NCBI GenBank assembly: GCA_038496675.1 | Contig: CM076654.1 | Coordinates: 11,569,297 to 11,633,296 of the forward strand | Origin: Rachycentron canadum | Taxonomy: Eukaryota > Chordata > Actinopteri > Carangiformes > Rachycentridae | Direction of reading: 5' to 3' | Length of the DNA: 64,000 nt | Shown here: positions 14,001 through 29,534 of the stretch, in pieces | Layout of the letters: each line of letters starts with the position of its first letter | Numbering within the stretch: position 1 is the first letter of the stretch | Notes under the pieces: generated by a model | Told to the model about the DNA's origin: nothing | What the model saw: the letters and a program-made list of their open reading frames with translations, nothing else | Databases searched by the model: none | Program-made: the position numbers and the translations under genes

Positions 14001-17000
14001 GTCCCCAGCTCTACTCCAAGACTCAGCTGGATTTTTTATGCTTGTCTATTTTTATAAATATGCATGTGTGCATATGACTGAATGTCTGTCAGCATATGAC
14101 TTACTGTAGGAGGAAATGTGTTATTTTTGCTGACAATATCAAGTCAGGTTGGATTAGAAAACAACTTGGCTGAAATACTTTATATAAAATACTTTAGAAT
14201 CATTTTAACATAAAACAAATTTGTTCTTCTGTTTATGTGTGTATGTGAGCAAATTTTATATAATCGTGGATTACATGACTCTGTGGGAGACTACAAGGCC
14301 AACTAAAAGAGTATCACTATGCGCCATATCTGCCCAAATGTGAGAGGAGGGTGTCTTTTCGTATCACAGCACGCCTTCTCCACATTTCTCTTGCTCTGTG
14401 CTGTCTTAATACCCAACTGACTCAAGTACAACTTCTATGAGTGCACTGCCTTTCTCACACTTGCTATGTACGTGTATACTGGGTATAGTTGACAAGACCT
14501 GGCTGGTTTTGTTTCACTTACTCCCCTCTTCTCAGATTCAGATGGGCACAAAAACTTAATAACATTAACACAGACATAAAAAAAAAGCACAAATTGAAAA
14601 TGAAGGACTGCCGAAGTGACCCAATACAAGTCTTATCATACCAGTTTTATAGTTGCATATTAATCCTCAAAACAGACGTGGAGCTATAGAAATTGAGATT
14701 TGTATGAGTGTTCATTGCATGTTGACAGACAAGGCTACCCCTGAGTGTTTGCATGTCCTCTCCTCGGACTACCTGTCTTCTGCATAATAATACACAGCAA
14801 CGAAGCGAGAAAACAGAAAAGAAAAGAATAAGAGATGAACAACACTCAAAAGACTGCTATTACCATAGCAACAGGCAAGCTATATCCCTACTGTCAAAAC
14901 TGAATTTCCTCTTTGTCTTCTCATATAGTACTGACAAGGGAGGGGTATTTACAGAAAAAAAAAAAAAAAAAACATTCAGCATTCACCGCACTACATCTCC
15001 TTCTTCCACCAACCAAAAGGCACTGAGGCACACTTATTATTGTCCTGTGGTCAAGAAACTTAAGGAGGGACTGCAACTGGGAAAGTAGCAAAGTACACTG
15101 AAGAGGGCTTCACGTAACAAAGCACACAAAACTCATATACCTATACTCCATTTACCTGATGCCAAAGAAGTATTTTTGGCACATCTACATTCTGTCAATA
15201 TGTTCCCTACATACAGATATTTAAATTAAATTATTAAAATCAATGCAAGCATGAGGGGGTGGCAAACTAATCTGCTGTTTTTAAAATTTACTTGAGAGTA
15301 ACAGGATGCTCTGCTAAAACAAATCTGACCTAAACATGATATACCAAATATGAAGCTTTTTACTTTAATGGTTTTGCAAAGCCATTGTAGTGTAAAAACC
15401 TAAAGCAGAAATAAACTGTTCCAATTTAACTTGATTGACAAAAATGGGGAACAGGTGTAGATTTTTCTTTTTTTTTCTAGTAATTTGGGTTTCAAACTGT
15501 TTGTCTGACAAAACATGAAATTGGAAAATTTCCCCTTGGAATCTGGGTCATTATAATGGGCATCTTACATTCTACTTACAGTGGTTAATCAATTAATCTA
15601 GGAAATGATTAGCAAATGAATCAAGAGTAGAATAAATGATTAGTCCAACATCTATCTAAAGTGTACCAATTAGGTGTTTTCAGCACTCAAAAACTTCTCA
15701 CCCTTTTATTTTTATCTCAAGCTCACAATGATTAAAAAAACTACTGCAGAATACACTGCGCCTCTGTGACTGATCTCTGTTCAGCTACTTTGCAGCATGT
15801 ACGAGGTGATGAAGGACAGTATGACTCCATATTGCTTTGTCCTACATTCAAGTAAATATAGGACAAAGGACTGTTTCCAGCCTCTATTTTCTCCCTGCTC
15901 TCCTTACATCTCCCCCTCTCTTTCTGGCTCTGTTCACACCCTTGCAGCCACAAAATGTGGAAACTAGTATTCAATATAAGCTGTTTAATGCTGTATCATT
16001 GTTACTGTGATATCAATGTTTACAAAGTCATAAACACATAGAATTATATGCCTGCCATCAAAATCATTCAGCTGTCATACATCAAAGAGGAGGTATATGA
16101 TGCTTGTGTGTGTGTGTGTGTGTGTCTGTTTGTGTGTGTGTGCAGCAGATGTTCTGTGCAGCCTGTCAGACAGCCAGCAGCATCCTGCAACTGACACTCT
16201 CTCTGGACAGGCTGACTGACTGACAGGTGAATGTGTGTGCGTGTATGCATGTGCGTATGTGCGTGTGTGTGTGTGTGTTTGTGTTTTATTGGGTGTGAAC
16301 AGAAGGGAGCTTGCTTTGCCTCCAGCAAATCAATGTCCCCTCGAGGGAATGTGGAACCTGAGACAAAGAGCAAGAGAAACTGAGAGAGAAAGAAAGACGG
16401 TGAGCAAGCCCTGGGCAAACACATTTTGCTCTCTTTCCCCTCTCCAATCTGAGCTCCTTCACTCACAGACTTAACACATTTTGCAGTAAAAATTTGTGTG
16501 AAAATGTTCTGTGAAAAGAAATCAGAAACTGAACTAACACAGTGGGAAATTAACACTTGCCAGAAGCTACAAGTTGATCAGGGTAAAAAAATTCGACCTG
16601 GATCTATTATATAATCTACTCCACTATTCCCAGAGTAAAAACTGATCAAAACATGTTTCACTGGCATGGATTCTATGCTTTTTTAAAATAACTCATAATG
16701 TTTAAATGCACTTTGAAATCAAAAGAGAGAAGAGTCTGAAACTCTGTCTATGCCTCAATGGTATGATTTGTCTACTTTATTTAAGTGTAGCTCCAGTTTC
16801 CATCCAGTCTCTATTCAATATTTACTAAGGTTACTCTGCTGCTCTGACTTCAGCTCTAAAAACTGCTTCCTTGCTGTGAAGAAATTAAATTAACGCAGAC
16901 TTCATCCTAAGCCCACTATATCATGTCACTGTCTCGCTGTCCGTAGCACATGCACTGTCAAATTGTGTAACACATCTATAATTTTGGAGACAGAGTAAAA

Positions 17001-20000
17001 TGTTGAGACATTAATGCAGACTGTTGGGTTATTGTAAAGGTGGCAAATAAAAGAAGTTAATTAGGCCATCACTCAGGAATACCATGATTCAAATGTGCAT
17101 TTAGTGCATCAATTTGTAGCTCCACTAGATGCATGGCTCTAGGGAAGGAAATGTTGGTCAGTCAGCCCACCACTGTCCAAACTAAAATTATATTGAATGG
17201 ATTGAAATTTGGTACACACATTGCCCCCGTATGGATGAATAGCAAGAACTTCGGTAACAACAATTATCTAATTTTTCCAGTGCTGTGGTTTATGACTAAA
17301 CACATGCAAATCTAATGACATTTCCAACAGACTCGGCTGTACTCTGTGTTTAGCACTAATTAGCAAATGTTAGCATGGTAAACGCTAAACTATGATGGGA
17401 ACTGTTTATGCAGATTCTAATTTTCTTAAATAATATGTCTAAACATAGACCAATGGTCATTTCACAGCTACAATTCAAATACAAGGTTAAGGATATTTGA
17501 GGCTCCACACCAAAGCTCAGATCTTATTCCCTTATTCACTACCCCATTGCTCTGCTAAAGTGTTACTATGGTAATACAGTGTTTCTAATTGGAAACCTCC
17601 TGCTTCTATTATGACATTTCTTGCCTGAACTGGGTTGCTGCAGCCCAGACAAACTCAATCAATCAGAAGAAAACTGGTTCCACACAAATGACATTTCAGT
17701 GCTGACCTCGTATGCAGAGGGGAATTATGCAATTATTTGTGTGTGTATGTGTGGACAAGAATGCTCCTCAAGTATTTTCAAACACCAGTGAAGAAGTGGG
17801 ACTTCAGTATATATGAAACAACCAATGTACTGTCTGACAAAAACCTTGGATGGGTTGAAAAGGTTGACTCCCGACTTGCATGATTCACTGACACTGTCTA
17901 GGCACAAAAACTGTCTCTCTATTCGGCGAAACATTCAAAGTGTTAGAAGCGTGATAAAAACCCTCAAAAAAGCCAAGGCTAAGGCCAATGTCTCAACAGT
18001 GTAGTATGAATCCTTCAAACCTCTACTTCAAACCACTCACACAAGTTGACCTGCACTGTCTGTAAACAAAAAAGATCAGGGGAAAATATGTATAGACCAA
18101 CACATCTACTGTATGGGAACACACAGAAAAAAAATAATTCAACCAGGGAGTGGAGTAAGGAGCACTGAAAGGTAAAGTAATAATCATCTGGTGGCTTGTC
18201 AGACACACTACCAGACGATACCACTGCTGATACAACCCCTTTATTACCCACTGGCTCCATAAAACCAAATAAACCCTATCCACAGAGCTACTGTGCATCT
18301 GCGTGTTTATGTGTGTGCATTTCTGTACAAATGTGTGGGGGTGCGTGCATCTCTGTGTGTGCCCAGCAAGACCTATCGTGATTCCTGAGCATCAAGAAAA
18401 AACAAGCCTCCAAATCAAATCAGATATGGAACCATCCTTGGCAGTGGTACTCACACATACAAACAGAAACTCTAAGTGCTCTCTTTCAGCTGTCGGCTAC
18501 TGGGAGACAGAGGAGAACAGAAAGACAGCTTGCATATTTATATTCCAACAATTTATTTATTTATTTACCCTCTGTCTTTCTGTGTGCGAGAATCTCATCT
18601 CCAAGGGAGGGAAAGACATAAAACATGTTATGCATTACAGGGAACATTCAAGATCAGCAATTCCTAGAATAGACAATAACCGCCCTCTCTCTTTGTCTCT
18701 CACGTGGCAATGGAATGTGTAGTGTTAAAAAAAAAATAAATAAAAAGCTCCATTGTTGCTATCATGTAATGAAGATGTACTGTACAAGAGACAAATTTCT
18801 CCTTCAGCCAAATGTGTAAGGGCATCAAAGCAATCCCACCATGAACCACAAACTATTGTTTCACTTTTCAAAAAAAAGAAAAAGCAGAAGAATCATTCTG
18901 ACCCTCCTTTGCCACTGCAGTCACAAATTTCTGATGAGGATGATTCAGACAAGGAATCAGTTCAAAGACCTACTGTCAGTATGGCTCAACATTTGGAGGG
19001 AAAACTAAAAACAGCATGAATCAGCACCAACTGCAGTGCCACATACAGTATGTTTGTTTATGAATCACTAAACGTGTAGTTAATAATTTTCTGTGTGCTA
19101 AATGGAAAATGTGACAGCACATAAAATATATGAATATAAATATACCTCTGATTGCTTTCTTTCCCTGGGAGGCGATCTCCTGATGGATCCATGGGGGAGG
19201 GGAGCAAGTTGAGGCAAGAGGCCAGGGATTGGCTAGAGTCCTCTCTGGATACTGTGCACACCAAAACACACATACAGTCATTACATCAAGTTGATTTTGT
19301 TCATTCAGTTGACACATTACCACAATATATTTAACCCATCAAACATACAGTAATAACTCTCTTTACATCTCATCCCAAAATGCATTAGAGCATTAAAGCA
19401 GCAGTCATGTCTCCAAATAGCTTTTTAAAATTAAGGTGTGATGGATTTTAGTAATTTAGTAATCAGTTATTTTAAAAATGATATGTTTAGTCTTCATGGC
19501 ACATTTTACATAACAGCGTGGAAGAACCTGAAAAGAAGGATGGTGATGAAACCAAACTTTGGCAGTTGTTCTTGTGTCTTATCGGTCCCTGTGTCTCATT
19601 TTCTGTCCCTGTCTGATTCCACAGGGCATGAGTCACAGTTGCAGGAGGAACACAGCCCTGCAGTTGAACATCATTGGCCATAAATTGCTGTGAAATTGCT
19701 TGCTTTTTAATAAAGGCTTCAACAAGCCACCTGAGAGGGGTAAAAATGAGGAGAGTGTGTGGGTGTGTGGGATAGACGTTTGTCCATCTATACATCTTTA
19801 TACGAAGCTGTGTACGTATGCAAGTCTGTCTGCTTTGTTCATAAAACCTAAATGTGTGCAGGTATGTATGTTTTTAAATTAGTCACTTTAATTTGAGTGT
19901 GAGGAGGAACCTTACTACTCCATCGCCAGCGCAAAGTCCCTTGACTTTATGAGAACAATTTGTCAAACCTTTAATTTCATGCTACAGTCTGCAAACCATT

Positions 20001-20103
20001 AGGTCTAATGACTAAGCATCCACGCTTGTGTGTTAGACTGTGTATTAAGGATGGTGCCTCCTTTAGTTCTTCAACAGCTGGTGCCTTTAGAGATGTTATA
20101 AAT

Positions 20104-20186
<83 letters not shown>

Positions 20187-23073
20187 CGCAGTAGAACCCA
20201 CCCTCCCAGCCTGAAAAAAATCTCCAGCTCCCATAAGCACAGGAAATTTCACTTCATTAGGGCTAAAGCTCCTGCTACAGCCTTTACTCCACAGTGGAGC
20301 GGAGCATTTTACTTTCTTTGACTGCAACTGTGAGTCCACCTGGGGCCAAAATGTCAACAGGGGAAAGATGAACCTCAGAGTTCCATAAAATTTGACTAAG
20401 AGATGTGTAAAGCAACGTGATGAATCAAGGTGAGGCTAAATGTATCCTGCTGCCTGTGGTTTACAGTCAAACACATAGACCTTATATCTGATTAATATAA
20501 ACGCATAAATTGAAAGTGATAACTTTTCAATGTCATGTTTACCAACTTCAGTGATTTTCATTCATGTGTAATACTCAGCAAAACATCAAATCCCCAAGTG
20601 TAAATTTTGGATCATTGCATTTAGATGTATATTAATAAAATGCAAACATTTGTACTCTGAGTTCACAAGACATGATCAGTATGTCCAAGTGTGCCTTATT
20701 ACCATAATGTTACAATCATTTCACTTCACTATATCTACTCACAATAGTAAAACACTTAATTCCTTCTCGAGAATGAATGTGATTAGAATTGACATTGGCA
20801 TATGTACAGAAAAACTTTAAGTCCTTCTCAACACACACACGTGGTGTGGTTACAGCCACTCAGCACACTGGTTCAATATAACAGTTTCCTAATGTGTTTT
20901 TATGAAAGGAAGCTGGGGTTACTGTGTTTGGCACTCCATGCTGCACTGTGACAGAGCACGAGCAATAATTCTCCACTGACAGTCACTTTTCAACCATGAG
21001 GCATGGAGACAGGAGGAGTGTGACTGAAATGCCAAAACAACAAAGGAGATAAATCGCTGTAAATGAGGCAGCTACATCAAAGTGGTGGCACATGTTGAGA
21101 GAACCAGGGAGAGGACTGGTTTTATGATTTAAGGTGATGGAATAGAGGTGGCCTAATGAGGAGAGTGAAGAGAGGAACGAAGTGAGAGAGAGCAAGACAG
21201 CAAAGGTGGTTAAAGAGAGGAGGAAAAGCAAGAAAGGAGGGAAGGAAATCTGTGACAATGAGAAAAATATGAGCAGACATTCATTTGAATAGAGGGAGGG
21301 ATAGATAAAGGCAAGCGTTTGTATGTGACAGATTCTCTCTTTTCTCTCTGATTTGAATTCTTAGTTCCTAAAAACTTTACATTTATTTCCAGAGGAACAA
21401 CAATACATTGCCTTTGGAAATATCCACTTAAAGTTAATGGTGTCAAATTCTGCATTTGACTAGTAAATGTCCAGTAAACACCGATGCATGTGCACTCCAA
21501 CAGATGGAAGAAATCAGATTGCTTGATACAGTTAAGTGTGAAAAAGTGAGCTGCTCTGGTCATCTGTATCCTCTCTCAGCCCATTTCCTTCACCCCACAC
21601 ATGCCATAAAGACATCTCTCTGTAGAGATGCAAAAAGAGTTACCATGTCGATGTCGCTGGTCATCAGAAAGGTCCAGGTCCAACATGAGATCATCTTCAT
21701 CCAGCTCTGAGGAGCCCAGGTTGTTTAATACATCCTAGTAAACGCAAAAACACATACTTAATAGATGAATTTATAATTACATCTGATAAAATACTAATGA
21801 ATAAATATTATATACTTTACAATAAGATTGATGTATATAATTCTGTATTCCTAACAGGAGAGCAAAAGCACTGTAGGACCTAAAACTGAACTGAAGTCAT
21901 TATGATGAACAGTTTTAATGCAGTTATTGCATAGCTGAACCCTCATGAATCCTTTAGCAAACCCTGAGGAGGAAAAACCAAAAATGCTGATTAAAGATAC
22001 AGTTAAGATATGAAAACATTATAGCAAATTATCAAAGGATTTTCTTCAAAGCTATCCAGGTGGCTCGTAACATTGTGATAGTGAATTTCCAACTAGAACA
22101 CAACATTTTATTAACGCTAGCAATAGCAGTAATTACGTAGTTATTTTTATCAGGGCATGAGATTTTTTCCACTTTGCCCAGGCTTAATGAGACATTTAGT
22201 CCCCCATCATTGCATGCAAGCTTGTTATGTGGGAATCGTTAGGATTCGGTTTGTGAAAGCAATGAAAGTGGCAAATGAGGCTGTAGTTTTGTCTAACATC
22301 TGTCAGCGTTTCATGTGCTTTACATGCAAAAATAACCGCTGAACCTACCAGAAACACCTTGAAAATCTGTATTTACTCTCCACGTAATAGAGACGTCAAA
22401 TGATTTTCAAGATTATATCATCCAAATTTTCAATAAGCCATTATCTCATTCACCACGCAGAGAACATGATGTTTTTAGCCAGTACGACAAAACTAACAGT
22501 ACACATTTTCTTAATAAAAAACAAAACAAAAACATTGTATCGTAAAAGTATCGTATTGAGTATTGAATAACTTTTTCGTGCAAGGATATAAATCAGACTA
22601 TACTAATATAATAATATACTAATATACTATTGTACAGCAGAATTTAGAGGACAAAGGTTAAATTCAATTCATTAAGAAGCTTCAGAATAAGAATTTCTAA
22701 AAGTAAATATGTATAGTAGACAGATGAAAACCTTTATTTTTTAGGGAATCCTTTCTTTAAAAGATGATGAATGCAACTGCAGGGCATTTACTTACAAATG
22801 TAATGGAGTCATTGTAAAATAACTAAATTTGAAGTAAAAGCAAACCAGAAATAATTATATGCAAGTAGCACAAAGCCACAATTAAGTTTAATGACTAAGT
22901 AGCGAGTTATGACAAATAGATAAAAGCCCTTGTTATACACTTTGTCATAGCGACACCAAAAGTATCTCTTCTATGTCAAGACGTCTTTATCTACCTCCCA
23001 CCCTTCAACCTGGATGAAATACAAGGCAAAACAATAACTGTGATGACAACTCTAAAAATCTATTAATGTGTGT

Positions 23074-23137
<64 letters not shown>

Positions 23138-26100
23138 TATATTTTATTACACGAAAGACTTTCAAATTTGCTTTTAAATTAACTCCAAAACACAGCAATA
23201 ATAATTCAAGAAAGCCATGAAAATCTATGTTTTCTATGTTCCATCCCACATCTGGAGTGGCCTGAATTATCATCTGTATTCCCAATAACAATAAAGTCTC
23301 AATATTTTTTTAAAACATTTTAGAAATTACTGATGTCATCACTCACTTTATGTGTCAAATGAGCCACAGTCTAAATATTGTAATGAGGAATGCTTCATCC
23401 CTTATTATTGACTTTCGGTAAATGTTCCCATCTTCTCTGGTATTGTTATGAGGTTATAATGATGCGGTAGGATGATGTTACTTTTCCTGTAGTTGCATTT
23501 CGAAAGTCAAGGCTGCCATCTGATGGTCATAAAAGGAAAATCACTGCAGGGCAAAAATGTTTACCAGAGTGATGGTTGGCAATTAAGCCAAGTACAACAG
23601 AAAAAGGGACAAAATATGACGTACAAGACCACTGGTAGGAAATATTGTGTCCATCAACAATTTGCTTGTTCCTTGGTTGAATTATTTTTTACTTATTAGC
23701 ACACACATCCAGGCGAGATGAGGAGCTCTCAACAGGCAAAGGGCTTCACTGCAAACATGCCCTTACCATCAGCATGTTACTTAACAATTACTCTGGACTG
23801 GGTTTACCAATGCCAAGCAATGTTTGCAGAGAGTTCAGCAAATCTAATACTAAATTATCCTGGTGCAGCAAATCTCAGTCTGATGAGACTACAAAGCCAA
23901 AAAATATGATTCACTGTGGAAAGTGCTTTGAAATGGTACTGATAAACTGTATTAAGTGAAACAACCTTTTTCAAAGTGAAAATAAGCAGATGATGTTTGC
24001 TACAGGCTTTCAGACATCCTAATATTGATTCAAATATCTTGCCTGAACTTTTGTTCACAAAAAAATGAAAATCACACAGTGAAATATCAAAAGGCAAAAA
24101 ATGATATGCACCATTCACAAGAAGTACCTGCAGATGCAGATGGAGCCAAAAATCCAATAACCAGCACTGTTCAGCTTTCATCACTGTTGTTTGGACATAA
24201 AGAACCTCACTGCCTCAGTCTTTATCGATCTCCTCCCATCTGAGTACAAGAGCCTCAACCCTTAGTGGCATGCCTGACTTTTCAACCATATGTCTGTCTG
24301 TCATTGTTCTTCAAGGTCACACCTCTGTGAAGCCACTGTGGTCTGTGTATGAACATGTAACATTTCATTGCCATTTTCTTTCAAATTTCATCGTCTCCTC
24401 AGTGCAGTAAACCTCTAAAAACCACAGTGTATTTCAGGGTAATAACATTGAACACAAGATCACATTTCAAGCATTAAAGCTAATAGCTAAAACGTATTGG
24501 AAAAGAAATGAAGACCCATACCGTGTGATACTACTGCACACAGACTTCATTTGAAGCTAAATTACCCTTTTTAATGTGCCCCTCTAACCACAGAAATGTC
24601 TTAATATGATTTTACAACGCAGAGATGTCACCTTTTTACCTCGCATGTGTGATTTGAGTGAATATAATCCTTGAGTTAATAGAGATAATATCAGATTCGG
24701 GTCTCATTTAAAGATGGCTCCATCTCTTAACTGCCAAGCAGAAAGATATCCACAACAGGGATAAAAGGGAAGCAAGAGGTTCTTTCTGTCCATTAAAAGC
24801 CACTGGTTTCTGTTCACACGCTGAAAATCACATATAGAGTCTATGAAAATTACATTTGCTTGAGGGTGGTAAATGCATTAAGATCAAGGGAGAGGGATTT
24901 AGCTGTGCAGTCAGGTATTATGGCTTTGAGCAATGGAAAATATATGGACTAACAAATTTCATTCTGTTTGAGCAGACACTTCACTTGTGTTTACTATGTG
25001 CCTGGGGGAACAAAGAATTGAATGTCCAGTCAAATCAGAAATCTGTTTGCTGAATGAAAGGAAAGTGATTTTTAACCACAATGTCTCAGCATTTGGTATT
25101 TGTTAACATCTGTCTGCTCTTATCAGTACAGAATAATCACTCATCCCAGAGCAAAGCAAATATCCCTTTAACATTCAATAAGCAATGACATTTAAAGGAA
25201 AGACAAATACTAAATCCTACTGCTTAATACGGTAAGCAACTGCATCCACACTTTCACCATGGCCATCAATCTGAGCTGCATGTACCTGAAATATGTATAA
25301 TTGAGGAGTCATATCACATATTCCAAGGTTGACAACTTTATTGGAATATTTTATGGGAGGATGCTGAGCTGGAAGACATGTTTACATTCACAACTGAGAA
25401 TGAGAGAGCTACATTTCCTGCTTGTGTAAAAGTCTTGACATGAAAAGGGATTTCTCAACAATTAAGTGCATATGTCATTAATAACATGCCCATATTATTT
25501 CCCATCCATTTATTTCCCTGCTTATTGCCACACCGTGCCGGTAAATGTTGCCTACTGAAACACTGCCTGAAAGCACCTTCAGTGGGACACCCACGCCTTT
25601 AGTCACAAAATGACCTTCTGTCAGTAGAAGGTAAGCACATTTACAAAGCTCAGTAATAATCTAAAGCACTAACAGAACAGAGCCCCAATACAACTCCCCA
25701 AAGGAAGCAACATAATGTAAGTGATATTAAGGATGAGCTTTGAATCCTTCTGCCAAATAGCTGGTGAAAGAAAGTTTCTGTGAATAAAAGAAACAGCCAA
25801 CCAGAGGAGGTCAATCCCAATCATGGCGGGTATGAGTTGTGCAGACACTTGTTCTTCTCTGATTACTGATGACCCCCTAATTGACTATCATCGCCATTCT
25901 TTTCAGGTACATCTATATACTATTATTATCTGTAATATAGCAATATGTAAATGCAGCATGATGATTAAGAATACACAGAGATTCACAGATAGTTGGTAAT
26001 TACAATAATGGATCAATTTACTGCATTTGTCCTGCATTTAGTCTTAAGGTCTTAAGTCAATATTTGAACATAATAATGATAACTAGAGGGGCACTCAGAG

Positions 26101-26405
26101 AGCATCTGCCAAGGCTAATGTCAAACAACATACACTAACCTTCATAGAAAAGAAATTCAAATTCATAGTAAATGATCTGGATCTGCTTAAAATTTTAGGG
26201 GCTATTCCCTGGTCCATTCCTCCAGGTTCAGAATGTTTCAGTACTGTTTGTAGTTAATCCTGCATACAAATAGAAAAACACACTTGGTAATGAAGGAGGC
26301 AAGGTAAATGGTTATGTGTTAGATGGGTTTCAGTCTGATCAGACTTTCAGTCTGCATTAGGAAACTTTGCTTCAAGGTAGGTAGGTAGGTAGATAGGTAG
26401 ATAGG

Positions 26406-26467
<62 letters not shown>

Positions 26468-29434
26468 TGTTAAACATTCAATACTCATATTTGCAAACAT
26501 CCTTGTTTGTTTTTTACTTAAAAACCCAACAGTCTGGTTGTGGTTATATGCAAATTCAGTCTGGGAGAGGAAGTGAATCCTTATCTGTTGTATGATTAAT
26601 ACAAGCATCATTTATGATTATCTAGCCTTTGCAAGGCAGCACTCTGACTGGAAGATATGAAAGCAAAAGGCACTATGCATTACAACACTGTCAAAGCAAA
26701 CAAACTGCCAAGCAACTGTTGATATGCCTAACTACTGCAGTCAAAGAAAAGCGGATTGAAGTTGGACTATTCCACCATGCACGTCAGTCAAACTACAAAC
26801 AAAAGTGCATATTCTAAGTCGTTCAGCTTGTCTCTAAGATAAGAGAGAATTTCTCAAGAGCGGCTTAAGTAATTCCTTTTTTTGTCCGCTGGTATTGAAC
26901 GTAAGCACTGTCAGCCTCAGCTGTCATTGGGAAACTTATGAGCAACCAACACTGATTATGCTGGTAAAATAAATGTCTCACAGCTTCCCAAAGGGATATT
27001 ATAACAATAACAACTGGGATGAGAGCACCAAACAGCTCAAGCAAACACAGCCTTGCTTCACTTCACAGAGTGCCTCATGGTTTCTCTCTGTGTATTGAAC
27101 AAATTAGCCATTTGTCTCTGTAAACCAATTCTTTAATTGCTTTATACTAATTAAATTCTGTCTGGGCTGTAATGACACGGCAACAATAAAGCATATTCAC
27201 ATAGCATACTATTTAGTATGGTGCGCTTTAATCTCTCTGTTTTGCCCTGCACAGGTGCCCGGTCACATGGGCCTCTTTAACACATAGACACTACAGTCAG
27301 CCACAGTGTTTACACATCAACAATGAGCAGAGGATTCTATTCATGTTTTCTTCCGATCAGTAGCTTCAGTTATGTATTTATGTAAAAGGTGTAAAGGTTT
27401 GCATACTGTGGGATTGCAAATATAGAAAAGAAACTTTTTTCATTACCTACAAGTGCCTTCTCCTAACCAAAAACTTCTATGCAGCTAAAAGAGTGGTGGT
27501 ACATAATTTAATATACACTCCAAGGCTGCTTCCTTTCCTCCATGACTCAGACCCCTGAAGGGCCCTTCACAGGCCCAGAGCAGGAAAGGAAGAGATTATT
27601 CTACGCTTGGTGAAGTGTATGTCCTGAAGCATGTGCACTCTCCAAAGTACATAGCAACGTGCTTCGTATATCCTTGCCCTTTCTAATCTCTCAGTAAAAG
27701 CCTATAGTCCCCGGTAAAATAAATGAGATTGACTCAGACCAGCTTTCTTCCCACTGAGCTTCCTCATAGGAACTATAGGCTGCCTGCAGAAACAAAATGG
27801 CTACAGTGTGCACTGACAAAGACGACAGGAATGTCTGTTAAGATAACAGCCAGGATATCATGCCAAAATCCTGCCAACAACTGAAGGAGGTTTTCAGAGT
27901 GCTTGATCTATTCACACTTAATTTCAAAGCTTACTTAACTTGAACTGAAGTATATCAGTACTGAGTGACATATTAAGACTATAGGTGCCACTTTGTTAAG
28001 TCAATACAGCATTGTAGATCTCCATTAAATGCTTGACATTTCACACTTAGTTCTTTCTACATTCCATTAAATTACTTGCAGATCTCAAAATAATTTTCAT
28101 TTATATCAGGATCATAAATCACTGTTTTTGAGAGCGCAGTGCAATAATGCAGAGTCAAGTGCACTGTGTCCAGGGCATACAGGAACAGTTGGTATTTTTA
28201 TGGCCAGAGGCATGTGGCATACGAGTACAGCACTTTGGGTGAGTAAAGATCTCTTATCTTACAGTATATAATAAGGGAGTATGTTAGCAGCTGGTTACAC
28301 TTGAGCCCAATTACATCCACTCTTTTAATCCCCGTAAAAAGCACGGCTTCCTGTTGTGATGCAATGGCAATTTGGTAATCAAGTTGCAAGTTTTTCTATG
28401 AGGAAACTATTATTCTTGAGAGTTTTGTGTGGAATAAAGTGTGAATAAACAGCAACCCATATAAACTGCAAAGGGTCAATTGTGTCTCTTTTCAGGTGTG
28501 GCTATATTAAATATCTGTGTATGATTTTACACAATGCAGTTACTTACGGTCCTCTCTTTCCATGTGTGCTGTGTGACTGCAATGCGCAGAAGAAGACTGA
28601 AGTGGCTACATTTCTTTTATTCCACTATTCTGCTTCACGCAGACTAGCTAAGCTGTACATTCAACCAAGCAACTGGAGTCCTCACTTTAAAGCAAAAGCT
28701 CCTATATGCACCTTAGACATATGTATGCATACATATGAAGTAGACACAGACACATACTCACACACACTAATGTAAAGTACTTTCACTTGTATTTGAAAAG
28801 ATTCTGAAAATCTGAAGAAAATAAACTTGCCTGGCATTACTGTGAGGATGTACAGAGGAGGAAGTGGCACATACAAATCCAGGGGTCGACAAGTAGGTTT
28901 TTTACCAAATTTTACCAAATGCATTAGAACAGTGGGCAGAAAATAATCAAAAGCTCCTTGAAATTGATTGATAAAAATGCAACTTGAATTTGCTTTGTTA
29001 CTGTTCAAATGTGTGGCGCTGTGGCCCACAGTCACATATTATACATTTAACTGATTTACTGAAATGGTGTTTAGTTTTTTTTTTCATATCACATATTCAA
29101 GTAAGCAACAGAACCACTGGAACTTCCTGTCAAAATGAATGTTAACAATAGCTTGAAATAAGCCATGTGCTATTATTTAATTGGCTAAGCCACTAAAGGG
29201 AAGTGATTCTATTAGTAACTGTTGCTGCCATGACGGAGTTATATTAGCACCAGGTGCTGATCGCTGACTACAGTGCAGCTGGCACGCTGACTCATGACTG
29301 TCTGTGTCTGTCATTCACTTTCAATATAGATAAAAATGTAACAAGCATTCTTCAGGTGGAGGTATTATCTGGATCGTCTGCTTGGTAACCACTAGTTGTC
29401 AACCACTAAGGTAATTAGTCACACTAATTGCATG

Positions 29435-29465
<31 letters not shown>

Positions 29466-29481
29466 CTGTGGTTTCTTTTAC

Positions 29482-29534
<53 letters not shown>

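Larger units (their letters stand above)
2065..19145. other. ccser1 intron, 17 kb
   Basis: The largest intron in the window. It holds the three dispersed repeats and four microsatellites listed separately, long C/T-rich stretches on the plus strand at about 6045-6250 and 8320-8515, and a near-mononucleotide A region at 3092-3120. A short CCSER1 exon could be hidden here because the mammalian protein has about 30 more residues in this interval. None could be identified. Confidence 0.6.

Noticed and set aside
16068..16556. Open frame of 162 codons on the minus strand
   Set aside because: Its middle is HTHTHA-type translation of CA repeats and the rest has no similarity to known proteins.
20008..20357. 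Open frames made of CVCV or HTHT dipeptides
   Set aside because: They are translations of the (TG)37 array. Similar ones occur at every TG/CA microsatellite in the window.
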